64,000 nucleotides of DNA from Adiantum capillus-veneris (Eukaryota > Streptophyta > Polypodiopsida > Polypodiales > Pteridaceae), in assembly GCA_014529385.2 (NCBI GenBank), contig CM043944.1, forward strand, positions 68,932,895-68,996,894, written 5' to 3'. The notes beneath the pieces were generated by a model. That model made no database searches and was not told the DNA's origin. It worked only from the letters and a program-made list of their open reading frames with translations. The translations under genes were made by a program, and so were the position numbers. Positions within the stretch are counted from its first letter, which is position 1; every line of letters starts with the position of its first letter. Shown piece after piece: positions 12,481-24,800 of the stretch.

Positions 12481-13460
12481 ACCTGTCTCCCCCCATCCTT
12501 GGTGGCTTATCACATTGCGGGCTCATGTGGCCCAACTCTCCACAATTATAACATGTGGGCGTCTGCCTCCAAAACCTACCATTGGTTTGTCCAACACCAT
12601 TGGACTAGGTCTTTCTTCACCTCCTGACTGATTTGCAAACCTCCCTCGACCTCGATTATTTCCCACTTGGCCTAGCATGTTTAGACTAAGATTCTTCATT
12701 AAATCTACCACTTGCCTTAGCCCATCATCTTGCACTGCTGTAGTGACCACTGTTGGCATAACTGAGGAGTAACAGAAACCACTGGTTCATGATGAACCCC
12801 TAGAATGCGACCTTGCGAAGAATCCATAGGCTGAAATTCAGACCTCATGGGCAAAGACTCCACCCCTAACTGGCTCATTTTCCTCAGCTTTCACTCTTTG
12901 TTCCTTGTTACCTCTAGTGCATCTTCATATGTCCTAGGCTTCTTTAGATCCACTCTCCAACGTATATTCTCCCAAAGACCAGCCAAGAACCTGTCCTTCT
13001 TCATCATGTCAGGCGGGGGTACCTGTGGTGATAAGTCCTTGCACATTCACTCCCATGCCAATGAAAACTTATGTATGTACGCATCTACTCGCTCACCTTC
13101 CTTTTTCACCAAAGCATGTACTTCTTGCCACACTTTGTCAGGATCTTCTATCTTCACAAACTCCACTTCTAATCCATGCCTTAGATTGTCCCAACTCAAT
13201 ATTACAGGTGGATCAGCCCTACGCAACTCCTCTTCAAATACATTGGACCAAACTCGTGCATCACTCTTCAAACAAATCTGGAAAAGACGTAACATCTACG
13301 CCGGGTCATGAATCTGGTTGCTAATACAGGAAACCTCCATCTTTTCCAAAAAGTCTTCCACATATTCATCACTTCTTCCATGAAAATCCGGATAAGAGAA
13401 AGCAATGGCTACCCAAGTTACGATGCTTTGAGAACCCCTTCGAACACACGTACAAGAACC
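12481..13460 (-). pseudogene. Element A gag remnant with CCHC knuckle
   Basis: The capsid-like part (13047-13450) contains the pattern typical of plant gypsy gag: FLEKME, SNVFEEELRR and a following KKDRFLAGL block. The zinc knuckle CYNCGELGHMSPQC (C-x2-C-x4-H-x4-C) lies at 12512-12553. A TAG (13296-13298), a TGA (13047-13049) and at least two frameshifts, one just before the knuckle, break the frame. No ATG is evident at the expected N-terminus. Confidence 0.75.
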
Positions 13461-13510
13461 CAAAACGTTTTATTGACCCAACCTCCCAGAAACTTCAATG
13501 GAGCTCAACT

Positions 13511-13753
13511 TTAGATAAGGACAAACGCATGCACATCAAATGAGTTTTCATAGTTAATCATCGAAATTACAACAGGCAAAGGACATTCCAGGATCTCTCG
13601 TAATGTTCTTGGTCCGAACATAAAGACTATGCACTGCTGGGAAAAAATCTTCTTGGACACATGAACATTTATCTGGATTCTCTGGGTTAAATGAAAAGGA
13701 GTGAGTTGAGGGCCATTTTGATCATCCATTAACGTCAACCATGCAGCTCCCAA
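13511..13753 (-). CDS. Conserved small pre-gag ORF of element A (80 aa, unknown)
   Basis: An 80-codon frame between PBS and gag, ending about 60 bp before the gag frame opens. Its C-terminal core (QQCIVFMFG, REIL, MINYENSFDVHAFVLI then stop) aligns without gaps to two small ORFs at the same place in element E (62502-62699 and 62206-62418). About 26 of 48 residues match the first of these. Changes are conservative (I/V, D/E, H/Y), which points to selection on protein. It is in the -1 frame relative to gag but separated from it by a gag-frame stop, so fusion by frameshifting is not supported in this copy. I do not recognise the family, and no signal peptide or clear membrane segment is obvious. 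The extra ORF1 upstream of gag in Ogre elements (from memory) is much longer and may or may not be related. Confidence 0.55.
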   Translation of the reverse strand: MGAAWLTLMDDQNGPQLTPFHLTQRIQINVHVSKKIFSQQCIVFMFGPRTLREILECPLPVVISMINYENSFDVHAFVLI

Positions 13754-14408
13754 GAAAGCACACCTGTCTTATTTTCTGATTTTACCAAAATTTCAGTAGC
13801 ACAACAAGATAAATGGCTTAAAAGACCAAAAAACCAGCCATCACAACTTGGAAAAATTTTGGCAAAGTTTCCCTAGAAGTAGAGAAGTGAGAACCCAAAA
13901 TATAGACTGTATATATATGCATAAACTACCAACAATAGAACACGAGCATCAATTAGGAATCACTAGTACATAGCCTATGGAGAGGTCACGAAAAGGGTGC
14001 TCCAGCTACCTGTATCACCGAAAGGATCTCCACATTTGATAATCCCCTAGCTCAATAAAACCTCATGCTATCGACCCTCGCACGAAGGCTAATGCAAATC
14101 GCGCATAGTCAAGTCTCAGAAATGACTATCTTCCAGACCAAGTCTCGGAAATAGCTGGGACTACCAAACAAAACCAAATATGGCTCCACAAAGGCATAAA
14201 ATGGCAGTTTCCACAAGTAACATACACTCCAGCAGACAATGCGCTCAAACAGGCGCCAAGTGATGCATACCCACAAAAACTGCAAGTGACACCACTGCTA
14301 GTATATACTGTACTCCAGATATCTGTACCTGTGTGAATCACCTGTACCTGTCCCTATAACCTGTGACCTGTAATCCCGAAGCTCGAAGCAGAAGGTACTC
14401 GAAGAAGA
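13754..14408. other. Element A 5' untranslated leader
   Basis: About 650 bp between the PBS and the small ORF. There are only short, unremarkable frames and no recognisable domain. It probably holds packaging signals, but none can be identified by eye. Confidence 0.4.
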
Positions 14409-14426
14409 TCCTCCGTGGAGGCACCA
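14409..14426 (-). other. Element A primer-binding site
   Basis: Minus strand TGGTGCCTCCACGGAGGA, six bases inside the LTR edge. It is the diverged counterpart of the PBS at the same position in elements C and E. TGG at its start matches the CCA end of a tRNA. Confidence 0.7.
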
Positions 14427-14432
14427 AAAGAA

Positions 14433-14709
14433 TGTGAGCGGGATGGAAACACACACAACGCCTCTATAATGACCCGACATAAACTCTTGGAATGCAAACA
14501 CACATACTATGCGGCACCACTTGGCTTACACAATCCACCTGGCCGAGACAAGGAACACACCGATGAAGTGAGAGGAGAGAGACTATCTGTTTACCCACTC
14601 CAATACACACACACACACACACCCAAAAAACTCAGCTCAAAAGAGGTGAATCTTTGATTTTGAGATAAAATTGAGCTTGGGCCAACACCAATGGGGAAAA
14701 CAGCTCACA
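14433..14709 (-). repeat. Element A 5' LTR (outer edge uncertain)
   Basis: Begins TGTGAGC at 14433 next to the PBS. The nearest matching inverted end, GCTCACA, is at 14703-14709, giving 277 bp. Sequence up to about 15050 still looks LTR-like, so the true LTR may be longer. The first 238 bp repeat at 8745. Confidence 0.6.
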
Positions 14710-16262
14710 CAATATGGGTAAAATATGCTAGATACAATCACAAATTGAAGCAGAAGCTTCGCTCATAGGAGAAACTTACACAGCAAAAATAGCAGAAGAA
14801 CAGTGATAAATTTGGAAAAATGGACAGCACCATCGCGTCCGGAACGGCCCAAAACCCTAGTCTACAATGTCAAAGTGCTCAAATCCAACCTCGGATGAGC
14901 AGTTTACGGCCAAAACAGGCTCCAAAAACCCCAAAAACACAGTTACGGCTGTTCCTCCTCTTCTCTCCACTTTTCTTTGTTCTTCTCTCAGATTTTTCAG
15001 TTCCTACACTTAGATTTTTTACTTGGGCACCCTTGGCCTTTTAGATGACTTCAAACGGACCCCGAACATACCAAAAACTGACCTCGCAGTGCATAGTTGT
15101 CACCCTGCTGCATCCATCCCACACCTGGCACTCATATTTTTTCCAATAATGCATCCCGCCACCACGTGAAGTGGCCCCAAAATATGGTCCTCGTGATGAC
15201 CTTTCTGCATAATTATCACAAGAAAACATCCACGTTGTGCATGTACTTCTCCATGTGCAAATATTGACCCCATTCGATCTCCTGACGCCAGTAGATGCCA
15301 TCTAACGCACCTGCTTACCTCATGTCGTCGACCCGTGGATAGCTTCCTCTAGAAGTTTTACGCGCTACATCCTCGTTTGATGGTCTTAACAACAATAATC
15401 ATAGGCTCCCTTGCTTGGTGGTTTGTGTGCTATCTAATGTATGGGACTATGCTAGGAGGATAGAGTAGTGGATATTGATAACCAATAAGTGAAAATTGAA
15501 TCCATTCAATTTTCTCAACCCAGTGCTTTTCATACTTTATCAAATATCTATGATATTATATCCACTAGAGTGTAGTCATATCATGGTCCAAAACTCTTTT
15601 GAGCGTCTAGACTACTACATCATCTCATTAGAGAGGATGATTATCAATGATTAGTGAGACAATTTCATGTAAATGGGCATATTAAATTTATGTGAAAGGA
15701 TAATGCATATGGAAATGAGGAGGAGATTCTATTATCTTGATCTTTTAAATGATTTGAAAAGGGACATAAAATCCAAGATCAAGCTTATTATTGAGATTTT
15801 TTTGAATGGTTTTCAGTCTCCTTTTTTGAATTGGAAGCCATACATACTAGTTTTCTTCATAATTCACTACTCTACAATTTTTGTTGACCTATTTTCTCTA
15901 CTTCCCTTGATGTTTTTAAATGCCTCCAAAACCTAAGATCTACAATGTATTTACAGGACAACATCCATCATGAATGTTACATATTTGACTCCCACACATT
16001 TCTATATTTAATTCTAGCCACAAAAAAGAAAGTTTCCACACAAGAGTTGAAAAATGGCAAGCACATATATATGTTGTTATCATGGATTATTGCATGCACC
16101 ATTCTCACTATATCTAAGACTAGGGTACGAGTTTTAGTGAAACATCAACCGTTGTTTTGCATGGGTGCTTTTCATAAGTGTAGTTATTATTTAAGTTTTG
16201 TACTAAAGTGATCGATTGTAGTTTTTATAAGATGTTTTCTAGATTTCATGTGCCATTTTATT
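14710..16262. other. Unassigned DNA right of element A
   Basis: No recognisable gene. 14710-15050 is more C-rich and may be outer LTR of element A. From about 15300 the composition turns A+T-rich with short frames only. Confidence 0.35.
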
Positions 16263-17626
16263 TTAACACTAGTCATATAATTGAACACTCAAGTGTCCTG
16301 AGATAGTTAAGTGTCTAGTTTTCCTACCAAGTTTTGGCAATTTTTTTGTCAAGCTAGAAAGAAATTTTTTACACCTTGTTTCTACCATAGGCTAGTTATG
16401 AGAGAGAAAAAACATTGGATTTTTCTCCATGACAAATTACAAGCCCTATGGAGAGAATTATAGTAAGTTCTAAGTTGTAAAATTTCAAGTTGTTTTGCCA
16501 AAAAAAGTCACAGAACTCTTATATATTTTTGTACAAACGACCTTTTTTATTTTTGTGAAATCCAAGTGTTAGTACTCAGTGTTACAAAACAATGGAATTC
16601 CCTTCAAGGACTAATTTCCTAGTCACTTGCAAGCTAGAGATGCAACTTCATACTTGAGCATGTGCTAACTAAGAGCATAATTATGGTCTTCCAAACATCC
16701 TCTCATAGACTTTGGGCTATTCAAGTACAGTTGAAAACTACAAAATGACTTCATCTTTTGAAAACAAGAAAGAAAGTATTTCTTTGGCTCCCTAACTCGG
16801 TTAATTTTTTGTTATTTGAACTCTATTTTGATTTTTTTGTTGTGCAAAGCTCTTAAAAATCTTGAGTCCTTTAAAATAACATTGAAACCAATATTTTAGG
16901 TGCCCCAGTTGTGTTTGCACCATATATTTTGACATATTTAGGTGATCTAAGTGGAACTTTGAAGTTAGTTGAAGTTTTGAATACTTATGTCTCAAGAATT
17001 AAAATATCAAAGTTTTCTCATGTGCTCTTTTGAATATTTGAAATGATCCAATAATTGTTGCTTGCCAAAGCATTTCTACTTGCCACCTCGAGTCCTTAGC
17101 GGAGAGAGTGAGTAACGTATCACTTTATAAAAGTCACAAATACATTAAAAACATATTTTTCCTTGTATACAATGATATGCTTTAAATGGCCATATCAAAC
17201 ATGTGGAATTTCCCATTATTTTATATACTCTCAACTATTTTTTTTTTGCACATGAAACTTGCAGTTATCTATAGCACAATTGTGAAAAAGTCACATACAA
17301 TTTTCTAAACGATCTTTTTATTTTTTTCTTGAGCATATAAAGTCAAATTCTTCAAAGCAGCAAACGCAGTCTTATGGTCCACTTGATGAGTATAATCCTT
17401 GATCATGACAGCTTTCAAAATGCAAGGTTATATTTTTAAAAGAACCTCTACCTAGCATATTGAAGAATATTGAGAGGGTTTTGTTACATACACCATCTGA
17501 TGCAAGTAGCATCAATCCAAATTTGTAAAAAACGAACATTTAAGTGTCCTGTTTTGGTACTAAGGTAGTGTCAATTTATGAAAAAGGAAACTAAATTCTC
17601 CTTTTTTGTTACCAAACTAGTGTTAA
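16263..17626. mobile_element. Possible diverged TTAA-CACTA element, copy 3
   Basis: Starts TTAACACTAG and ends CTAGTGTTAA. The length, 1364 bp, is like the two clear copies (1327 and 1346 bp). AAGTGTCCTG lies near both ends in the same orientation, as in those copies. The interior shows little similarity to them by eye, so it is a distant relative or a chance pair of ends. Confidence 0.4.
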
Positions 17627-20600
17627 GAAAGGATCTAGCTATGGCATCTAGCTATTCTATCAACCACAAGAAATTACCACCAAGATCAACAATAGGTGTG
17701 AGTAGCTTTTGGTCATAGAAAATTATTGAAGGTGTTTTTCCAATGTTAGAGTGCCCAATGTTGTAATAGGCTAAATGCAATAATATTCAGTTCTCCTTCC
17801 AAGTATTCCAAGGCCAATGGAGGTCCAAATTTGTGATATAACAAGCGTTACTTTGTCCATTTTTTAGGGTGCAAACAAGAGTTAAAATCCATTATATATC
17901 CTAAGGTATAAAAGAGAGCTTTCCACGAGTGAGTACAAAAAGATGAATCTCTATGAGATAATAACAACCTAGAAAAACCATGATGATTTTTTTTATAATG
18001 AAAATCTTTGCAGATTGTGGTTGAGCTATTTTTTCTTGCATGTAATGAAATATGCAGTTTTTCTAAATCTATAACAATTGTACGTATCATGTCATGCTAT
18101 GATGAAGTGAGGAAGATTTGTAATGAGATCCGTAGATAACTCTTCTCAAGGCCCAAAAGAAACAAACCAAGATATCAAAAATCCTTGGGGCTTACCATTT
18201 GCATGCTTAACACACTATCGTGCCATTTTGGACAAGGAATGCGGAAGAGGAGGACAAGAAGACATATTTTTTATTGGTCTTTATTGCATTTTATCATACT
18301 CTAAACAAAATGGACACTACTTTGTCTATCAACTAGCTACAGATAATGATACATTAGTTACTGTGCAAGGGGACAAGGTTTGATTTAATTTCTTTTTATT
18401 GTATCTAACGCCTATCGATTAGTTTGGCATTGGTTTTTTGTATGTGGATTTGTGTACACAAGGTACAACTAGTAGAGTTAATTCGTTGAATCTATGGTGA
18501 GTTATGCGTCTCTCAAAAATATCCCATAGCGACAAGCTTGGTACCTACCTTGTATCCCCTAGAGAATGACACACTCTCATATACTTTGTGGTGAACCAAC
18601 CACAAATCTATCTGGGGGTGAAAGAGTGAAGATGGATATGTACATAGGGATAAAGCAAAATCTATAGTGTATCGCAAAAGTTAACTAAACATATATACCC
18701 AAAGAGGTTTCATTGGTCCCAAAGTATATTAAATTAATGAAGATGATTCAAAATTTATCATTTAGTGAAGAGTCACATGAAGAAAGGAACAAACAACAAG
18801 ATGATTTTGTGGAAACCACATTGGATGTTGTACAAATAGAGTAAAACATCTTTAAGCGTTATGATCCAGAGGCATAGTTTGCCTATTATGAGATAGAAAT
18901 ATTGTCAGGAGGCATATTGTAAGAGCATACGATCAAATCATTTGAGAAATTAGTAATCTTGGATTTATGTTAGTGGGTTCCCATGCCACATATTATGGAA
19001 CATTTTGGGATTGTTCCAAAGAATATGTTCTACAAGCACCCTCGAGATCAACCATCATGGCATCATGACTAGAATGGCAATTCTCTGTATTGTTTACGCA
19101 ATGGATTTCATTTTTAGCCATTTTCTTCCTAGTTTTTCCAAGTTTTAACCCTAAATGGACTCTAGATGGATTTTTAATAGGTCCAAGTAGCACTTTTCAC
19201 ACATAGTATATCAGTAGGCAAGGTGAACTTTCTACGCAAGATGCCAGCTTTGTAACATTGTGGGTCATATATATATATTAGACCTCCATTAGAGACACTA
19301 TATTTAGGTGTTTCAAAGAATCCCAAGAAAAGACTTGCCTCATTGAGGCACTCAACTCCCAAAAAACAAGTATAGTGGCGAATTTTGTTAAGAAACACAC
19401 AAATTTTTGAACTTAGGAAAATTGGAAGGCTTTGGGAGGCCCTACTTTCAAGAAAGCGGGTGCCGAGTATTTTTGTGGATGTCAAAAGACATCTTGGAAG
19501 AAGGTACCCAACAAAAGAGAGGTTGAGGTGGACTTTTTTGGTTGATGATCAACAGTACTCATGCTAAGCTTGATTTCTCGTCTAGAGTAAAAATCTCTTC
19601 AAAAATACAATGTGCAAGTAGGCCATAAAGTTAGTAATAGATTCTTGCAACAATCCTAGTTAATTCATAAACCTTCATATGTATTTGGTAGAAATAAACC
19701 TAGCCATCTTGGTGTGTTCATATGTATTTAGTAGAAATAAACCTAGCCATCTTAGTTAACACACCAGCTATTACCAACAAAGATTCATGTCTCCTTTATG
19801 CTATTGTTAATTTGATGATAACATCCACGGAGATAGTCTCCCATTTTCTTGAAGGACTATTTAATGGGTGGAGAAGGCCTCCAATCTTTAACCTATTAGC
19901 TTTGTTGATCTTACATTTGCTGCATTTTCTATCATAATCAAGGATTTGCTTTTGAATTCTTGACAAATAAAATTAATAATATCCTACATTAGGGCTATTT
20001 TGACCTTCAAAGAGTGGTGCCGAACAACTTAATTGCGTGAAACACATATCCTACCCGTGTAGAGTGGGTAGCCATCATCTAGAGAAATATTCATCCTCTT
20101 GAATCCATATTGAGCATCCATATATGCTTGAATATCATTGGAAATGGCTACGACAATGGTAGAAATAGGGGGGCATGACCCTAGGCTAAACATGCATTAT
20201 CAAGGGGCCTCCTAAAGAGGGGCATGGTGCCCTATAAATAAGTATGGATGGATGGTCATGAGCATGCATAGTTGTTTATGTTCTTTCACTGGTATTATAG
20301 CATCTTAGCTCTTGGAGATAAGGAGGGCTATGGAGCTCTTTCAATGTACATGAGTGAGAACTATGGCACGACATAGACTTTATTACAAGGAAGAATATCC
20401 AGGGATAGCTTGAACCATACAAGGACGATGCCGAAAGGGGTTTCCATGCGAGTAGGAAGCATTTTTATTTTTGTAGTACTATAAGCTAAGGATTATACAA
20501 GCATACATTAATGCTTCTTCACCTTGCACTGCCAGCAGTAGATCCACCATAGTTTTCTCTCACATTTTCACATCAAGAAGGCCCACTTAGGGCTTCTTGG

Positions 20601-20829
20601 AGAAACACATTAGGCATTCATAGAAAAACAAAAGCCTAGGTAGCAGTGTAGAAGCTGCCACATAGAAATTCATGGGCTTGCATCAGCCTATAGGGATCAA
20701 TTTGGAGGCATCACCAGTCAGATGAAAGATCATTAAAAAGGAGGGATGATCCATCAAGCCTACTCATGCATTGTTTTGTGCATGATGAAGTCATTGCCTA
20801 AGTGTTTGCAACAAGATGCCGTACGCACT
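17627..20829. other. Unassigned DNA with a 43-bp tandem duplication
   Basis: No gene recognised; frames of 60-103 codons show no known motif. A 43-bp unit (19674-19716) is repeated immediately at 19717-19759 with about five differences. A purine tract ending in six G and a TG start (about 20163-20175), with CTATAAATA 56 bp downstream, resembles the end of a plus-strand LTR element but has no partner in the window. Confidence 0.35.
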
Positions 20830-21795
20830 CCTCAAACCAACACCAAGAAAAGAGGATGAAGAGTATAGTTCTCTCGAGATAATATGGGCTGATCTTCTCT
20901 CACTAATTTTCTCAATTTCACACACACTCAACCTCGACTAGCCTCGACTAGCTCCCCTCTACACCGCTACAACTCCCACTACACTCCATTGCACTCAAAG
21001 ACACCAAGGAAGCAATAAAATCAAGGAAAAAAGTGAGAAAAAAACCATGGAAATCTCTGCACTTTTGACCATAACTCAAAGAGCTTCACTTCTTTTCAAA
21101 CGCTCTTCCATGTGCTAGTAGGGCTTCCATAGGCGCTCCCATATATACACATAGCTTGACCAAAACCCACTCAAATCAAGCTTAATTTGAAAATCCACAA
21201 ATTTCAGAAAAAAAAATCAAAAAAGTTGATGGAAAACTTGGGGGAAACCTTGCCCTTTGATATATGTGCAAGCAAGGCATTGCAGCACATAGTTTACCCT
21301 CGACTAGCTGCACCACAAGGAGCTGCACACACCACAGCCACCATACCTCAAAACAAGATGAAGAGAGGTCAATATGCAGAGCTAAGCACCCACTTTTATC
21401 AGCCCATTGAGGGGAGACACACTCTCAACTCACCACATCGGGCCCTCGACTAGCAAGACAGGCTGCTCTACTCTCAAACACCTCTATCCCTCGCGGCAAT
21501 CAGGGCTTCTTGCTGTTAGATCTTCCTCTGTCAAATCCCCCACTCACTCACGACCTCAAGCTGATAAAAACTCAGTTTTGTTCCTATTTTTCAAGTACTA
21601 AGTGACTCTTTCAAGTCTCAACACGTATAGCACCCCGCACAACTGGCCCGCATGCGTAGAGACAGCTGGCACACACCGCCTTTGTACACTTTGTACAAGC
21701 ATGCTTTATTTACATATAAGGGACCCAAAAGCATTAAAAAACCCTTTCCAAATTCTTTTGGGTGGCTTGCATCATTCCGTAAAAACACGTCACAT
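20830..21795 (-). repeat. Element C 3' LTR, lacking its last 32 bp
   Basis: Matches 27219-28180. It ends at CGTCACA (21795), where the minus-strand LTR starts TGTGACG. The opposite edge, TGTGAAGG in the other copy, is absent: homology starts at 20830. A 10-bp motif containing CTCGACTAGC is tandemly duplicated here near 20934-20955 but single in the other LTR. Confidence 0.9.
21141..21147 (-). promoter_or_regulatory. TATA box of element C LTR
   Basis: TATATAT on the minus strand, mid-LTR. The same segment is conserved in the right LTR (27520-27526). A position inside U3 of a leftward element makes it the likely promoter. Confidence 0.45.
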
Positions 21796-21811
21796 ATTGC
21801 CCCCCCAACAA
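21796..21811 (-). other. Element C polypurine tract
   Basis: Minus strand GTTGGGGGGGCAATA directly abuts the TGTGACG start of the 3' LTR. It is the expected primer for plus-strand DNA synthesis. Confidence 0.65.
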
Positions 21812-21854
21812 GCATGAAACACTTTCAAGTGTTTCATGTACATTTCTTGCTTCA

Positions 21855-24800
21855 TCACATGATTCTAGTCACATAAGGCCTTATTCGGATCCCATTGACT
21901 CTTGCCTTATGCATCTTTCCATCCAAGTCCTTGAGCTGATAGCTTCCATTATCATACACCTTATGCACCACAAAAGGACCTTCCCACTTTGCCTTGAACT
22001 TTGTTTGAAAGGTATTGTCCAAAGCACTATTATACCTCATAACCAACATGCCTTCACATAGCCCTTTTTCCTTTATCTTTTCATTGAATACATCAGCCCT
22101 TCTTCTTCCCAAGTCTTCATAGTATCTAATGGAACTTTATCCAACAAGAGGCTATGCATAGATGCCAGTCTCTCTTTTACATGCTCCTCCTCAACCAAAC
22201 TATGCTTCAAAATGAACTCCAATGAAGGAAGCATCACATTAATCGGCATAACACACTCTTCTCCATATACCAAATGAAATGGATTGAAGCCCGTGGATGA
22301 TTTTTGAGTCACTCTACATTCCCACAATGCCCTCTCCAAATACATATCCCAATATTTTGGATGTTCTTCCACAAGCTTGAACAATATCTTCTGTAAAACT
22401 CCATTGAATGCCTCCACCAACCCGTTGCATTGTGGATGATAAGGAGTAGCATACCTATGTTTGATCTCCAATTTCTCCACCAATTCAGTGATAAGATCAT
22501 TCCTAAACTCTTACCCTTGATCACTTACAAGCTCCAACGGCACTCCAAATCTACAACATATGCAATCAAAGATAAAGCTGCATACATCTTTGCTTGTAGC
22601 CCCTCTACTAGGCTTTGCTTCTGGCCATCTTGTCATATAGTCCACTGCACTAAGTATGTAGTGCTTCCCATTTCTAGTGCCTGGAAGAGGACCAATTACA
22701 TCCACACCCCACTTCTCAAAAGGTCCATAGCTTACAATTTGTCTCAAAGGCTCGGGCATCAGCTTTCTCTTTTGATATATTTGGCACTCGTGACAGCTTC
22801 TACACCAATGCACAACACCCCTATTCATACTTGGCCACATAAGTTGAGCATTCAATACTTTCCTTCTTGTAATTTCCACTCCAAAATAGCCTCCACATCC
22901 TTCCTCATGACATTCTTTTAAGCAATCAAAAACTTCATCATGGTAGAGAACTCTTCTCATGACACCATCAACCCCCTTGTGATACATTTGCTCTCCAATC
23001 AAGACATACCTCATAGCTCTTCGTGTGATTGCATGCCTTTGTTGAGAAGCCAATCCCTTTCTTGCAAAACCCGTTTGCAACACATGTTCTTCCTCATGGA
23101 GGGATTCCCTTCCAAGATACCTTGGCTCTCTAATTATCACCGCATGCACATCCTTTGTGAACAACTGTTCCGCCAACTCATGAGCCCTTACATTCATATT
23201 TCGTGGTACATGCCATATTTGAAAGGAAGTAAAAGACTTTAACAACTTCCTCACTTTGAAAAACCAGCCCTTCATGCCTTCTTGATTTACCTTCCAGGTA
23301 CCTTGAACTTGCCGCACAATCAACATAGAATCACCTTTGATTAAAAGCCTCCTTACATGTCTTTTGACACATTCTTCCAAGCCCAAACAGAGGCTTGCAT
23401 ACTCAGCCTCATTATTACTCTTTACATCCACTTCTTGGCTTCCAAACCAGCACTCAATGCCATTTTTATCCACAAATACATAACCAATAGTGCCCTTATT
23501 AATTCTCCTTTTGAAAGCCCCGTCAAAGTATAAGGTACCCTCTACATCCTGAAGCTCCGCATGCATAGTTGGACTTGGTGCTATCTTCTTTTCCAAATCC
23601 TTCTTCAACTCACTCCTTGCATGAATCTCTTTAAAAGTGAGCATATCCGCCATATTTTCTCTCACACTATCCTCCTTAGTAAAGCTCATGTCAAATTATT
23701 GCAAGCTAAGTATCCACTTTTGCAATTTAGGACTATCCCCAGGATACCTTAGCGCATGAGGCAATAAACTACATGATGTTAACACCACAAAAGGCTTACA
23801 AATAAGATAATATTTCAGCCTTTTTGTTGCATATACCAATGCCCAAACCAATTGCTCAATCTCATGCCAAGATTTTTGTGCATCATTCTTCACTTTGCTT
23901 ATGTAGTAAACCGGCCTCATATAAGATTGCTTTTTTCCTTTTTGCATCAATACTGCACCAATATCATGCTCACCCACGCTCAAGCTCAAATAAAACATTT
24001 CATCCCAACAAGGAGGCATCATCAAAGGTAATGTAGATAGCTTTTCCTTGACGTCCTCAAAAGCTGTTTGCTCATGCTCCGTCCAAAGGAAAGGGTCTTT
24101 TTGTGTTGCTTCTTGCAAAGGGTGTACATATTCAGCAAGCATACAAAAAGACCTTGAAAAGTACCTTAACTTTTGTACAAAACTCATCAATTCCTTTGTA
24201 CTTTTAGGACTCTCCATCATAAGCAAACATTTCACTTTTGTAGGATCTGGAGCTATCCCATTCTCACTTACCTCATGGCCAAGAAGTATCACTCTAGCTC
24301 TTGCAATTTTACATTTCAAAGGATTGAGTTGACCCCCATCATCATCAATCCTTTTAAACACCATATCAAGATTTTTCACATGAAGCATTCTATCACTATA
24401 AACACAAAAATCATCCATAAAAACTTTTACAAAGCTTCCAACGTAAGGCCCCAATACTTTCTCCATCCAACTTTGGAAGCTCGCATAAGAATTCATCAAG
24501 CCAAAGGGCATCACTCTATAGCAAAACACTCCCCATGGGGTCAAAAAGCTGGTCTTCTTTTGATCTTCATATGAAATCCCAATTTGAAAATACCCACTAA
24601 ACCCATCACATACCGAATATCTCTCATGACCTACAACAATGTCCAAAATCTCATCCTGAAAGGGAAGGGGATAGTGATGCCACTTTGTTGCCGCATTCAA
24701 TGGCTTATAGTCCACAAATATTCTCCATTTATTTCCCTTTTTTGGAACTATAACCACAGGGGAAACCCATTATACATCATCCACAAGGTAGATAAAACCA

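Larger units (their letters stand above)
8745..14709 (-). mobile_element. Element A: Tat-like Ty3/gypsy retrotransposon, internally deleted
   Basis: Reading leftward: 5' LTR (14433-14709), PBS, a small pre-gag ORF, gag, protease, RT, gypsy-type RNase H, archaeal-type RNase H, and integrase cut off in its catalytic core. The remaining part of the 3' LTR is at 8745-8982. The order PR-RT-RNaseH-INT marks Ty3/gypsy, and a second archaeal-type RNase H before integrase marks the Tat branch. The integrase C-terminus, PPT and start of the 3' LTR are missing at the junction near 8982. The outer right boundary is uncertain: no matching 5-bp target duplication was found (left flank is GACGT). Confidence 0.8.

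Noticed and set aside
18123-18383. 86-codon plus-strand ORF with ordinary amino-acid composition
   Set aside because: Looks peptide-like but matches no family I know, has no splice context and no repeat partner.
20163-20240. Purine tract followed by a TG start and CTATAAATA, resembling a plus-strand PPT and LTR promoter
   Set aside because: No second LTR copy, no PBS and no recognisable pol upstream, so an LTR cannot be supported.
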